Shown here: one piece after another, positions 17,786 through 26,818 of the stretch
Layout of the letters: each line of letters begins with the position of its first letter
Numbering within the stretch: the first letter of the stretch is position 1
Source of the DNA: a candidate division TA06 bacterium SM23_40
GTDB taxonomy: Bacteria > LJUI01 > SM1-40
Reading direction: 5' to 3'
DNA length: 32,406 nt
NCBI GenBank assembly: GCA_001303705.1
Contig: LJUI01000011.1
Coordinates: 1 to 32,406 of the forward strand
Position numbers and translations under genes: made by a program
The notes under the pieces: model-generated
Told to the model about the DNA's origin: nothing
What the model saw: the letters and a program-made list of their open reading frames with translations, nothing else
The model's database searches: none

Positions 17786-17977
17786 CGATCTCTCCAAAAC
17801 CTTGTCGGTTAGCTTACCATCTCCGGCTGTCGTACCTCACAGATGCGCGGTGTGTCTTCGATAGTAGTGAGTCAGATGGCACGTGTCAACCGGAGAATTG
17901 GCCATGCGGGTCGGTTCCGGGCCCTTTTCTGGCCTTGTGGGGCACCCAGGGCGAACCAATCGGGTTCTGGAACGTTA

Positions 17978-18020
17978 TTATGGGGTGACAATGAGTGCTG
18001 TTATGGGGTGAAAATGAGCC
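17978..18020. repeat. Two near-identical 23-bp tandem units upstream of the moxR operon
   Basis: TTATGGGGTGACAATGAGTGCTG (17978-18000) and TTATGGGGTGAAAATGAGCCCTT (18001-18023, differing at the 3' end). Confidence 0.75.
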
Positions 18021-18096
18021 CTTTCCAGATGTCGACCGCACGACACCAGTATGAGTGATCCGTCGAAAGAGAGTCGGTCCGAAACAGGAGGAAGAT

Positions 18097-19086
18097 ATGG
18101 ATCAGGACATCCAGGCGATCCACGAGAAGATAGACCGCGAGAGTGCGTTCGTTGAGGCGATCCTCGCCGAGGTGGGGAAGGTCATTGTGGGGCAGCGGGC
18201 GATCATGGAGCGCCTTCTGATCGGAATACTCTCGGGCGGGCACATCCTGATTGAGGGGGTGCCCGGGCTCGCCAAGACGCTTGCGGTGAAAACGCTCTCG
18301 GATACTATCGAGACGAAGTTTCAGAGGATTCAGTTCACACCGGATCTTCTCCCGGCCGACCTCATCGGCACGATGATCTTTAACCAGGAGAAGGGAGACT
18401 TCACTCCCAAGAAGGGACCTATCTTCGCCAATATCATCCTGGCCGACGAGATCAACCGCGCGCCCGCTAAGGTGCAGAGTGCGCTGCTCGAGGCGATGCA
18501 GGAGCGCCAGGTGACAATTGGCGAGACGACCTTTCCACTCGACGAGCCGTTCCTCGTCCTCGCCACCCAGAACCCGATCGAGCAGGAAGGGACCTACCCC
18601 CTTCCCGAGGCGCAGGTCGACCGGTTCATGCTGAAGCTCAAGATCGATTACCCGACAAGGAAGGAAGAACGCGAGATCATCGAACGCATGACCAGCACAT
18701 CAATACCGACCCCTGATCCGGTGGTGAAGCCCGAACGAATCATCAAGGCCAGGTCCGTCGTAGGTGAAGTTTATGTAGACGACCGGATCAAGGAGTATAT
18801 CCTTGATATCGTCTTCGCCACACGCCAGCCCGATGCCCATGGAGTCAAGGGCCTGGAGGGATTCATCGAGTACGGAGCATCCCCTCGAGCGTCCATCTAC
18901 CTCACTATCGCGGCCAAAGCACACAGCTTCCTGCGGCGGCGAGGATACGTAACGCCCGAAGATGTGAAGGCGATTGGGATGGACGTGCTCCGTCACCGCA
19001 TCATCCTCACCTATGAGGCTGAGGCCGAGAACATGACGACAGAGGATGTTATCCAGCAGATATTCGACACGGTCGAGGTACCGTGA
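18097..19086 (+). CDS. moxR: MoxR-family AAA+ ATPase
   Basis: Start MDQDIQAIHEKIDRE with AGGAG upstream; ILIEGVPGLAKTLAVKTLS (Walker A), ANIILADEINRAPAKVQSALLEAMQERQVTIG, FLVLATQNPIEQEGTYPLPEAQVDRF. Confidence 0.96.
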   Translation: MDQDIQAIHEKIDRESAFVEAILAEVGKVIVGQRAIMERLLIGILSGGHILIEGVPGLAKTLAVKTLSDTIETKFQRIQFTPDLLPADLIGTMIFNQEKGDFTPKKGPIFANIILADEINRAPAKVQSALLEAMQERQVTIGETTFPLDEPFLVLATQNPIEQEGTYPLPEAQVDRFMLKLKIDYPTRKEEREIIERMTSTSIPTPDPVVKPERIIKARSVVGEVYVDDRIKEYILDIVFATRQPDAHGVKGLEGFIEYGASPRASIYLTIAAKAHSFLRRRGYVTPEDVKAIGMDVLRHRIILTYEAEAENMTTEDVIQQIFDTVEVP

Positions 19087-19107
19087 GATCATGCGGGGTT
19101 ACAGCCG

Positions 19108-19986
19108 ATGCTGCCGAGTGAGATCATCCAGAAGATCCGGAGAATCGAGATCCGCACGAAACGTCTGGTGGACGATGTCTTCGGCGGCGAGTACCACTCG
19201 ACGTTCAAGGGTCGCGGCATGGAGTTCAGCGAGGTGCGAGAGTACCTCCCGGGAGATGACGTGAGGACGATCGATTGGAACGTCACCGCCCGCACAGGTC
19301 ACCCTCACGTGAAGAAGTATGTCGAGGAGCGGGAACTGACGATCATGCTCCTTGTCGATGCGAGCTCATCGCTCCATTTCGGGTCGGGGGAACGATCGAA
19401 GGGAGAGGTGGCAGCCGAGATATGCGCGCTTCTTGCCTTCTCGGCCATCCGGAACAACGACCGGGTGGGCCTCATCATCTTCACCGACGTCGTGGAGAAG
19501 TACATCCCTCCCAGAAAGGGGAGGAACCACGTGCTGCGGGTGATACGGGAGCTCCTCTACTTCCGGCCGCAGCATGAGGGGACTGACATCTCAGCGGCAC
19601 TCGAGTTCCTGCGGCGGGTGATGAGGAAACGGTGTGTCGCCTTCCTCGTTTCGGATTTCTTCGCCAGCGGGTATGAGCGCGCGCTGATGATCGTGAGCAA
19701 GCGGCACGATCTGATCGCCATCTCGATCATTGACCGGAGGGAGATGGAGATGGCCCCGGTGGGGCTTGTCGAGCTCGAAGATCTGGAGACCGGAGAGTCG
19801 GTCCTCGCGGATACGAGCGACGCCCGTGGCCGGCGCGCCTACGGCCTGATGGCCGCGTCGCGGGCCGCCCGGCGGCAGAGCCTCTTTCGGTCAATCGATG
19901 TCGATGAGATCGAGATTGCCGCCGGAGCCTCCTACGTCGATCCGCTCGTCCGGTTCTTCCACATGCGGGAGCGGCGGTACCGATGA
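19108..19986 (+). CDS. DUF58 domain protein (VWA-like), MoxR-associated
   Basis: 292 aa; GGEYHSTFKGRGMEFSEVREYLPGDDVRTIDWNVTARTGHPHVKKYVEERELTIMLLVDASSS. Confidence 0.95.
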   Translation: MLPSEIIQKIRRIEIRTKRLVDDVFGGEYHSTFKGRGMEFSEVREYLPGDDVRTIDWNVTARTGHPHVKKYVEERELTIMLLVDASSSLHFGSGERSKGEVAAEICALLAFSAIRNNDRVGLIIFTDVVEKYIPPRKGRNHVLRVIRELLYFRPQHEGTDISAALEFLRRVMRKRCVAFLVSDFFASGYERALMIVSKRHDLIAISIIDRREMEMAPVGLVELEDLETGESVLADTSDARGRRAYGLMAASRAARRQSLFRSIDVDEIEIAAGASYVDPLVRFFHMRERRYR

Positions 19987-20139
19987 CGGCAGGGTCGCAC
20001 AGGCGATGGCGGTATCATAACGGAGGTGCCGCCGGCAGCGGGTCCGATACGAGAGTCGGGCGACGAGCACAATCGTGAGGAGCGAATCTGTGTGGCGGCG
20101 GGTCGCGGGCACGTGACAGAGGGAGATAGCGGGGAGCAG

Positions 20140-21243
20140 ATGGGCAGTCCGAAAGTCATCATACTTTTGTCGGTGGTCATTGGGGTTCTGTTCGCCGCGG
20201 GAGGATGCACCTCCCCGGGAGTGCCGGGGGGGGGATCGCCCCAGACGGAGCAGGAAAGCTCTGCCGCCCCGGGAGGCCTGGCCCCCGGCGGATCGGTACT
20301 CCCCGATACGGGTCTTGGCCGCGCCGAAGGCGTCACCCTCCAGGCAAGTGTCGACACATCTCGGGTCACTGTGGGAGATCCCATTACCTATATCCTTACG
20401 CTGACAAGGCCGGCGGCCTCAGAAGCCATCATCCCGGCGCCGGATTCTGCGCTCGGCAAGTTCGAGGTGCGGAAGTGGGAGCAGCTTCCCGAGGAGGTGC
20501 TGGCAGACGGGCGGGTCACCGACGGCAGAGAGTGCGTGCTGTCATGCTTTGAGATAGGGGAGCAGGAGATACCTCCCCTGGAGATCGGGCTGATCAGTGT
20601 TGCCGGGGAGACCACAGCTCTCAGGACGCTTCCTGTGCCGATCGTTGTACAGCGCATCAGCCCGGCGGATGCCGAAGAGATCAAGGACATCAAAGAGTTG
20701 ATCTATCCGCCGAGACGGTTTCCCCTCCGCCAGGTGCTCATTGGACTTCTCGCCGTGGGCCTCGCTGCTGGGGCAGTCCTCTCGTTCAGGCGCCGTGGGC
20801 TGTTCGCTCCCCAAGAGGAGGGGCCAGCTCCTCCATCGCTCCCTCCTCACGAGATCGCCTATCATGACCTTGAGCGGATCGCGGGCCTCGATCTGGTGGA
20901 GCGGGGGCTGTACAAGGCGTACTACACCGAAGTGTCGGAGGTTATCAGAAGGTATATCGGCGGGAGATATGGCATTGCGACCATGGAGCTGACGACGGGC
21001 GAACTCCTTGCGAGCATGAGGCAGATCGAGGTGGAGCGCGAGTACATCGTCCTGTTCGGCCAGTTCCTTGCTCGGTGCGACCTCGTCAAATTCGCCAAGT
21101 TCCTTCCGCCGCGGGAGGAGATGAAGGCGGAGGTCCATCGAGCACGAGAGCTTGTCGATGCGACACGGGTCGTGGAACCGGGGCCGGAGCCTGAGGCACT
21201 GGAGGTTGCATCCAGCTCCCGTTCCGGGGAGGTTCAGGCATGA
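20140..21243 (+). CDS. BatD-like predicted lipoprotein with one TM segment
   Basis: Start MGSPKVIILLSVVIGVLFAAGGCTSPG (lipobox); beta-rich SRVTVGDPITYILTLTRPA; TM VLIGLLAVGLAAGAVLSF; lies between DUF58 and batA. Confidence 0.75.
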   Translation: MGSPKVIILLSVVIGVLFAAGGCTSPGVPGGGSPQTEQESSAAPGGLAPGGSVLPDTGLGRAEGVTLQASVDTSRVTVGDPITYILTLTRPAASEAIIPAPDSALGKFEVRKWEQLPEEVLADGRVTDGRECVLSCFEIGEQEIPPLEIGLISVAGETTALRTLPVPIVVQRISPADAEEIKDIKELIYPPRRFPLRQVLIGLLAVGLAAGAVLSFRRRGLFAPQEEGPAPPSLPPHEIAYHDLERIAGLDLVERGLYKAYYTEVSEVIRRYIGGRYGIATMELTTGELLASMRQIEVEREYIVLFGQFLARCDLVKFAKFLPPREEMKAEVHRARELVDATRVVEPGPEPEALEVASSSRSGEVQA

Positions 21244-22229
21244 GATTCGCTGCACCGTGGTTCCTCCTGTTGCTGGTCATCATCCCGCCGCTGGTCTGGT
21301 GGCACCTCAGGGGGAGGGTAGGCAGGGGGCCGAGCCTTCAGTTCTCAGCAGTCTCGACCCTCGGCCGGACAGAGGGGTATCGCGTCGTTGCGCATCGGTA
21401 CGGGCTCTTCTCCCTGAGAGTGGCCGCGCTCCTGCTCATCATCGTGGCGCTCGCCAGGCCGCAGTTTGGATCGCGGTTCGAGGAGATCGTCACCGAGGGT
21501 ATCGACATTGTGCTCGCGCTCGATGTCTCGACGAGTATGAAGGCAGAGGATTTCCAGCCGCTCAACCGGCTGAACGTAGCCAAGGAGGTAGCCAAGCAGT
21601 TCATCGAGGGACGGCGCAACGACCGGATCGGCATGGTCGTCTTCGCCGCGAAGAGCATCACCCAGTGTCCCCTCACCCTCGACTACGGCGTGCTCCTCTC
21701 TCTTCTCGACGGTATCGACTTCGGGATGATCGAGGACGGCACTGCGATCGGGATGGGATTGGGCACTTGCCTGGCCAGGCTCCGCGAGTCGGAGGCGAAG
21801 AGCAAGATCATCATCCTCCTCACCGATGGGGTGAACAACCGGGGGCAGATCGATCCGCTGACCGCGGCGCAGATGGCGAGGACTCTCGGCGTCAAGATCT
21901 ACGCGATAGGAGCCGGAACAAGGGGAACTGCGCCCTATCCTGTCGATGACGGTATCTTTGGGAAGCGGTATGTGCAGGTGCCGGTTGAGCTCGATGAAGA
22001 GATGCTGACTGAGGTGGCGGCCATCACTGGTGGGCGGTACTTCCGGGCCACGGATGCCCATCGGCTCGAGGAGATATATGAGGAGATAAGCGAGATGGAG
22101 AAGACGAGGATCGAGTCGAGGGAGTATGTCGAGTACTCTGAGCGCTTCCGATGGCTCGCGATCCCGGCCCTCGTCCTCATCCTTGCTGAAGTGGTCCTCT
22201 CGAACACTATCTTGAGGAAGATACCCTAG
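21240..22229 (+). CDS. batA: BatA-like von Willebrand factor A membrane protein
   Basis: 329 aa; N- and C-terminal TMs; MIDAS-like IVLALDVSTSMKAEDFQPLNRL; ATGA overlap with the upstream gene. Confidence 0.92.
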   Translation: MRFAAPWFLLLLVIIPPLVWWHLRGRVGRGPSLQFSAVSTLGRTEGYRVVAHRYGLFSLRVAALLLIIVALARPQFGSRFEEIVTEGIDIVLALDVSTSMKAEDFQPLNRLNVAKEVAKQFIEGRRNDRIGMVVFAAKSITQCPLTLDYGVLLSLLDGIDFGMIEDGTAIGMGLGTCLARLRESEAKSKIIILLTDGVNNRGQIDPLTAAQMARTLGVKIYAIGAGTRGTAPYPVDDGIFGKRYVQVPVELDEEMLTEVAAITGGRYFRATDAHRLEEIYEEISEMEKTRIESREYVEYSERFRWLAIPALVLILAEVVLSNTILRKIP

Positions 22230-22238
22230 GAGAAGATC

Positions 22239-24044
22239 GTGCGCTTTGCCCAAGAAGCATATCTCTGGCTATTGCTGCTCGTCCCCGCGCTGGGCGTTCT
22301 CTATCTCGTCGCATCGCTGTTGAGACGCCGGGCTCTGGAGCGATTCGGGGATGTGGGGATGCTCTCGAGGCTAACGGGATCGGTGAGCCGATCGAGGCGC
22401 CGCCTGAAGGCGGTAGTCGTGATTGCCGGCTTCGCATTCCTCGCCCTCGCGCTCGCCCGGCCGCAGTACGGGAGCAAGCTGGAAATGGTGCAGCGGAAGG
22501 GCGTCGACCTCATCATTGCTCTGGACGCGTCGGCGAGCATGCTGGCCGAGGATGTTCCACCTAACCGGATCGAGTTCGCCAAGCACGAGATGGCCGGCCT
22601 CATCCGACGGCTGCGGGGCGATCGGGTCGGGATCATCGTCTTTGCGGGCGATGCGTTTGTTCAGTGTCCACTCACTCTGGACTACGGCGCGGCGCGGATG
22701 TTCATCGGTCAGATCGGTGTCGGGACCGTGCTCCGTCCGGGGACGAACGTCGGCAGGGCGATCGAGGTGGCGATTACCGCGTTCGGCTCGGAGAGGCGGA
22801 AGTCGAAGGTTCTCGTGCTGCTCACCGATGGAGAGGATCTGGAGGCGGGGGCGGTGAGTCGGGCAGAGCGCGCGGCTCGGGAGGGGATACGGATCTACAC
22901 GGTCGGCATCGGGTCCGGGGAGGGAGTGCCGATTCCGGTGCGTGGCGAGTCGGGCGAACTGGTCGAATATAAGAAGGATCGCAGCGGGGAAATGGTGATG
23001 TCCCGTCTCGACGAGATGACGCTGAAGCGCGTGGGGCGCGCGGCTGGCGGGTCCTACTTCCGTGCTACATTCGAGGAGAGTGAGCTCGATGACCTGTACC
23101 GTCAGCTCGCTGCCATGGAGCAGGCAGAGCAGGGCTCACTTGAGTACACTCAGTTCGAGGATCGATTTCAGTATGTGCTCGCGCTCGCCCTCCTCTTGTT
23201 CGTTGTGGAAGTAGTGGTGAGCGATCGCCGGAGGGGGACGGGCCGTTCACTGTTGCTGCCGGTGCTCGCCCTGGTCATCTGGGCCGCGCCCGGGTGGGCA
23301 GACGCCGAGAGGAAAATGCGCCAGGGGAACGCCCTCTATGAGCACGAGGAGTACGACGAGGCGATCCGTGTGTACCGGGAGGCGCAACTCGAGGCTCCCG
23401 ACTCCAGGGAGTTGCGCTATAATATCGGGAATGCGCTGTATCGCAAGGGGACGTTCGATCAGGCGGTCGATGAATATGAGGGAGCGGCAAGGGCAGCCGA
23501 CGAGTCGCTGCAGGAGAAGGCCGCCTATAATATCGGTAACGCCAGGTTCAGGGGCCAGCAGTACCGTGAGGCGATCGAGGCCTACAAGCAGGCACTCAGG
23601 CTCGATCCGGGCGATCTCGATGCCAAGTTCAATCTGGAACTTGCACAGGATCGGCTGCAACAGATGATGGAGCAGCAACAGCAACAACAGGAGCAGCGGC
23701 AACAGCAGCAACAGGAACAGCAGGGGGAGCAGCAACAAGAGGAGCGGGGGGAGTCGGAAGAGGGCCGGGAAGGCGAGGAGGAGCGACATCAGGATGAGCA
23801 GCAGCGGGAAGAGAAGGAGCAGAAAGAGGATGAGCAGAAACAGGAGGAGGAGGAACGGCGAGAATCTGCTCCTGACGAACAGCGCGAGGAGGAGACCCAG
23901 AGGCCCGAGCTGAGGGAGGGCGAGTTGTCTCGGGATGAGGTGGAGCGGTTGCTGGATGCGCTTCAGGAACAGGAGGCGAAGGTCCGCGAGGAGATGATGA
24001 AAGAGCGGGCAGGGGGTGAGGGGCGGATCGATCGGGACTGGTAG
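22239..24044 (+). CDS. batB: BatB-BatC fusion: VWA membrane protein followed by TPRs and a Q/E-rich tail
   Basis: 601 aa, GTG start; LIIALDASASMLAEDVPPNRIEFAKHEM (VWA), then NALYEHEEYDEAIRVYREAQLEAPDS and NARFRGQQYREAIEAYKQALRLDPGD (TPR), then Gln/Glu-rich region ending GRIDRDW. Confidence 0.92.
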   Translation: MRFAQEAYLWLLLLVPALGVLYLVASLLRRRALERFGDVGMLSRLTGSVSRSRRRLKAVVVIAGFAFLALALARPQYGSKLEMVQRKGVDLIIALDASASMLAEDVPPNRIEFAKHEMAGLIRRLRGDRVGIIVFAGDAFVQCPLTLDYGAARMFIGQIGVGTVLRPGTNVGRAIEVAITAFGSERRKSKVLVLLTDGEDLEAGAVSRAERAAREGIRIYTVGIGSGEGVPIPVRGESGELVEYKKDRSGEMVMSRLDEMTLKRVGRAAGGSYFRATFEESELDDLYRQLAAMEQAEQGSLEYTQFEDRFQYVLALALLLFVVEVVVSDRRRGTGRSLLLPVLALVIWAAPGWADAERKMRQGNALYEHEEYDEAIRVYREAQLEAPDSRELRYNIGNALYRKGTFDQAVDEYEGAARAADESLQEKAAYNIGNARFRGQQYREAIEAYKQALRLDPGDLDAKFNLELAQDRLQQMMEQQQQQQEQRQQQQQEQQGEQQQEERGESEEGREGEEERHQDEQQREEKEQKEDEQKQEEEERRESAPDEQREEETQRPELREGELSRDEVERLLDALQEQEAKVREEMMKERAGGEGRIDRDW

Positions 24045-24105
24045 GTCGGTGGCCTGGCGGACCGGCGACGAACGAGGAGGGAGGATAGAAGGGGGCCGTG
24101 GGAAG

Positions 24106-25998
24106 ATGGGGAAGAACGGATCGAGAAACATGAGAAATATGAGACTGCGTAGGGTCGAGAAGTGCTCATCCGCCCTTCTGATGCTTATCGCACTCATCGG
24201 TGTAGTAGTTCTCATCCCCTGTTCGGCGGGAGCCGAGGAGCTTACGTTCCTGGCCTCGGTCGATCGCACGCGGGTGGGGCTGGATGATCTCTTCACCCTC
24301 ACAGTCTCGATCTCGGGGACTGATGTAGGGGGGATTGGCGAGCCGGCCCTCCCCTCGCTGGAGGAGTTCGAGATACTGGGGAGGAATTCGTCGACGTCGA
24401 CCCAGTTCAGCTTCGTCAATGGGAGGATGAGCTCGTCGAAGACGATCGATTTCATCTATACGCTCAGGGCCACAGAAGTCGGGACGCACACGATCGCTCC
24501 TGTAGAGCTGGAGTTCAGAGGCGAGGCCTATCGGTCCGACCCCATGACGATCGAGGTGGTGGAAGGTTCTATCGCCGGAGGCGGGGGGCAGCGCGGCACG
24601 CCCCCGTCCAGGAGACAGTACGGCGCCCCGATGACCGCAACTGACATCGGAGACAATCTGCTCATCCGGGCCACCGTCGATAGACGACGAGCATATGTTG
24701 GGGAACAGATAACTATCGCCTACGCACTGGCAGCACGGGTGCCGCTCACCAATCTGCGGTACGCTCAGATTCCGAGCTACTCGGGCTTCTGGGCTGAGGA
24801 GTTGTACAACGCTGAAGAGCTCAAGTTCGAGCAACAGATCATCGACGGTAAGCGCTATGACGTGGCCCTGCTCAAGCGCATTGCCCTATTCCCGAGCGCA
24901 GTCGGAGAGTTCACTCTCGATCCCCTCCAGATGCACTGCGACGTTCGCATCAGGACGGGAGACTCGTTCTTCGACATATGGGGGAGGACGGAGACGTTCA
25001 CCATAGAGAGTAACCCGGTGACGATCAGGGTGGATCCGCTCCCCTCTGAGAACGTGCCTCCGGAATTCGCTGGTTCCGTGGGCCAGTTCATGTTCACTGT
25101 GACCACTGACAAAGACAGAGCAAAGGTGGGCGAGGCGGTCAACCTTGATGTGAAGGTGAGCGGATCGGGTAACATCAAGACGCTCAGGGTGCCGGAGCTC
25201 CCTCCGCTCACTGGAATCGAGCAGTACGAGCCAGAGGTCGAAGAGACGAGCCGCGAGGTCGGCGGGGTCCTCCAGGGGGCCAAGACAAACCGCTACGTTC
25301 TCGTCCCCAAGCGGGAGGGATCGCTTGAGATCGGGGCGATGAGGTTCGCCTACTTCGACCCGGGAGCGGAATCGTACCGCCTCCTAACAACTGATCCCAT
25401 CGTACTCGACGTCCAGCCGGGCGAGGTTCTCCTCTCCTCCCGGACCGACATGCGCAGCGGTGTGGCGATGGTGGGTGCCGACATCCGCCACATCAAACCG
25501 GACCTGCCTCATCTGTCGCGCCAGGGTGAGGATCTGTACCGCAACGGAGCATTCATCGCTCTGCAGTTCCTCCCCCTCATAGCACTTGCCCTCGGGATCG
25601 CCTTTCGACGACATCAGGATCGGATGAGCCAGGATCTTGCTTATGCACGGCTGAGGCGTGCGCACAGACTGGCGCAACGGAGACTGAAGAGAGCCAGGGC
25701 GCTCGTGGCGTCGGGCGACGTGGAGGAGTTCCACGGCGCTGTTTCGAAGGCTCTTCTCGGTTATGTGAGCGATAGGCTCAACCGGTCTGCAGCCGGGCTC
25801 ACTAGCACCCAACTGGTGGACGAGTTGCGAGACCGAAGCACTCCCGAAGGGACGGTATCGAGGCTCATCGAGATCCTGGCGGAATGCGATTACGGGCGAT
25901 TCGCCCCTTCACGGCCCTCTAGTGAGGAGATGGAGGCGACGATCGCCCGCGCGGAGGAGGCCATCGTCATGATGGAGAGAGGTATTAGACGTGGGTAG
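24106..25998 (+). CDS. batD: BatD-like (oxygen tolerance family) protein
   Basis: Signal peptide ALLMLIALIGVVVLIPCSAGAEE; SVDRTRVGLDDLFTLTVSISGTDVGGIGEPALPSLEEFEILGRNSSTSTQFSFVNGRMSSSKTIDFIYTLRA; internal TM and C-terminal cytoplasmic helices. Confidence 0.93.
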   Translation: MGKNGSRNMRNMRLRRVEKCSSALLMLIALIGVVVLIPCSAGAEELTFLASVDRTRVGLDDLFTLTVSISGTDVGGIGEPALPSLEEFEILGRNSSTSTQFSFVNGRMSSSKTIDFIYTLRATEVGTHTIAPVELEFRGEAYRSDPMTIEVVEGSIAGGGGQRGTPPSRRQYGAPMTATDIGDNLLIRATVDRRRAYVGEQITIAYALAARVPLTNLRYAQIPSYSGFWAEELYNAEELKFEQQIIDGKRYDVALLKRIALFPSAVGEFTLDPLQMHCDVRIRTGDSFFDIWGRTETFTIESNPVTIRVDPLPSENVPPEFAGSVGQFMFTVTTDKDRAKVGEAVNLDVKVSGSGNIKTLRVPELPPLTGIEQYEPEVEETSREVGGVLQGAKTNRYVLVPKREGSLEIGAMRFAYFDPGAESYRLLTTDPIVLDVQPGEVLLSSRTDMRSGVAMVGADIRHIKPDLPHLSRQGEDLYRNGAFIALQFLPLIALALGIAFRRHQDRMSQDLAYARLRRAHRLAQRRLKRARALVASGDVEEFHGAVSKALLGYVSDRLNRSAAGLTSTQLVDELRDRSTPEGTVSRLIEILAECDYGRFAPSRPSSEEMEATIARAEEAIVMMERGIRRG

Positions 25999-26818
25999 CC
26001 TGCTGACGCGGATCGCGGAACGCCCATTCAAGGAGACGCGGCAGGCAGTGCTCTCTGGCACGCTCGTGGTTGTTCTCCTGGCAGGATCGGCTGTGTGTGG
26101 AGCGGCCGACGTGGCCACCGGCCACTACAATCGCGGGAACGAACGGTATGCCGCCGGTGAATACGATGAGGCGATCGAGGAGTACCTCGGGGCAGTCGCC
26201 TGTGGGGTGGAGAACGGTGTCCTGTCCTATAACCTGGGGAATGCCTACTTCAAACAGGGCGACCTGGGGAGGGCGATCCTCTGGTACGAGCGGGCGCGGC
26301 TGCTGCTGCCGCGGGATGGGGATGTGAACGCGAACCTCGACTATGCCCGCAGCTTCCTCGTGGACGATATTCCAATGCCCTCTTCCGGCACCCTTTTGAG
26401 ATGGCTGTTCGCGATCAGTGACTTCTTGAACCTCCGTGAACTCGCCCTCTTGGTCTCAGGACTGTATGCGGCACTTGTCGCCGCCGGTATCGCCCTCATC
26501 TTCTTACGAGGAGACCGCCTCCGGAAAGGTCTTCTCGCACTCCTCATCATCCTCGGTTGCCTTCTCCTCTTCTACGGCAGCATCTTCGGGCACCGGATCT
26601 ATGCCCGCTCCCACACTACTCACGCCATTATCCTGGCCATGGAGACCGACGCGCGGAGCGGCCCGGGCGAAGACTATCAGAAGCTCTTCGCGCTCCACCG
26701 GGGGACGAACGTGGAGATCGGGGAAATGCGCCAGGGATGGGTGCTCATCAAGCTCGTTACCGGCGCCGGCGGCTGGATCGCAGCCGACCACCTCGAACCC
26801 ATCCGGGGACGTACCTAG
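25991..26818 (+). CDS. batE: BatE-like TPR protein with C-terminal SH3-like domain
   Basis: 275 aa, GTG start; TPR NRGNERYAAGEYDEAIEEYLGAV...NLGNAYFKQGDLGRAILWYERARLLLPRDGDVNANLDYAR; SH3-like DARSGPGEDYQKLFALHRGTNVEIGEMRQGWVLIKL...GWIAADHL; stop TAG at the IS junction. Confidence 0.9.
   Translation: MGSLLTRIAERPFKETRQAVLSGTLVVVLLAGSAVCGAADVATGHYNRGNERYAAGEYDEAIEEYLGAVACGVENGVLSYNLGNAYFKQGDLGRAILWYERARLLLPRDGDVNANLDYARSFLVDDIPMPSSGTLLRWLFAISDFLNLRELALLVSGLYAALVAAGIALIFLRGDRLRKGLLALLIILGCLLLFYGSIFGHRIYARSHTTHAIILAMETDARSGPGEDYQKLFALHRGTNVEIGEMRQGWVLIKLVTGAGGWIAADHLEPIRGRT

Noticed and set aside
21345-22253. 302-aa minus-strand ORF opposite batA
   Set aside because: Antisense shadow; batA shows VWA motif and start/stop overlap with neighbours.
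23247-24455. 402-aa minus-strand ORF with long Leu runs opposite batBC/batD
   Set aside because: It is the antisense shadow of the Q/E-rich coding region (CAG/GAG read as CTG/CTC); the plus-strand Bat genes have clear homology and operon context.
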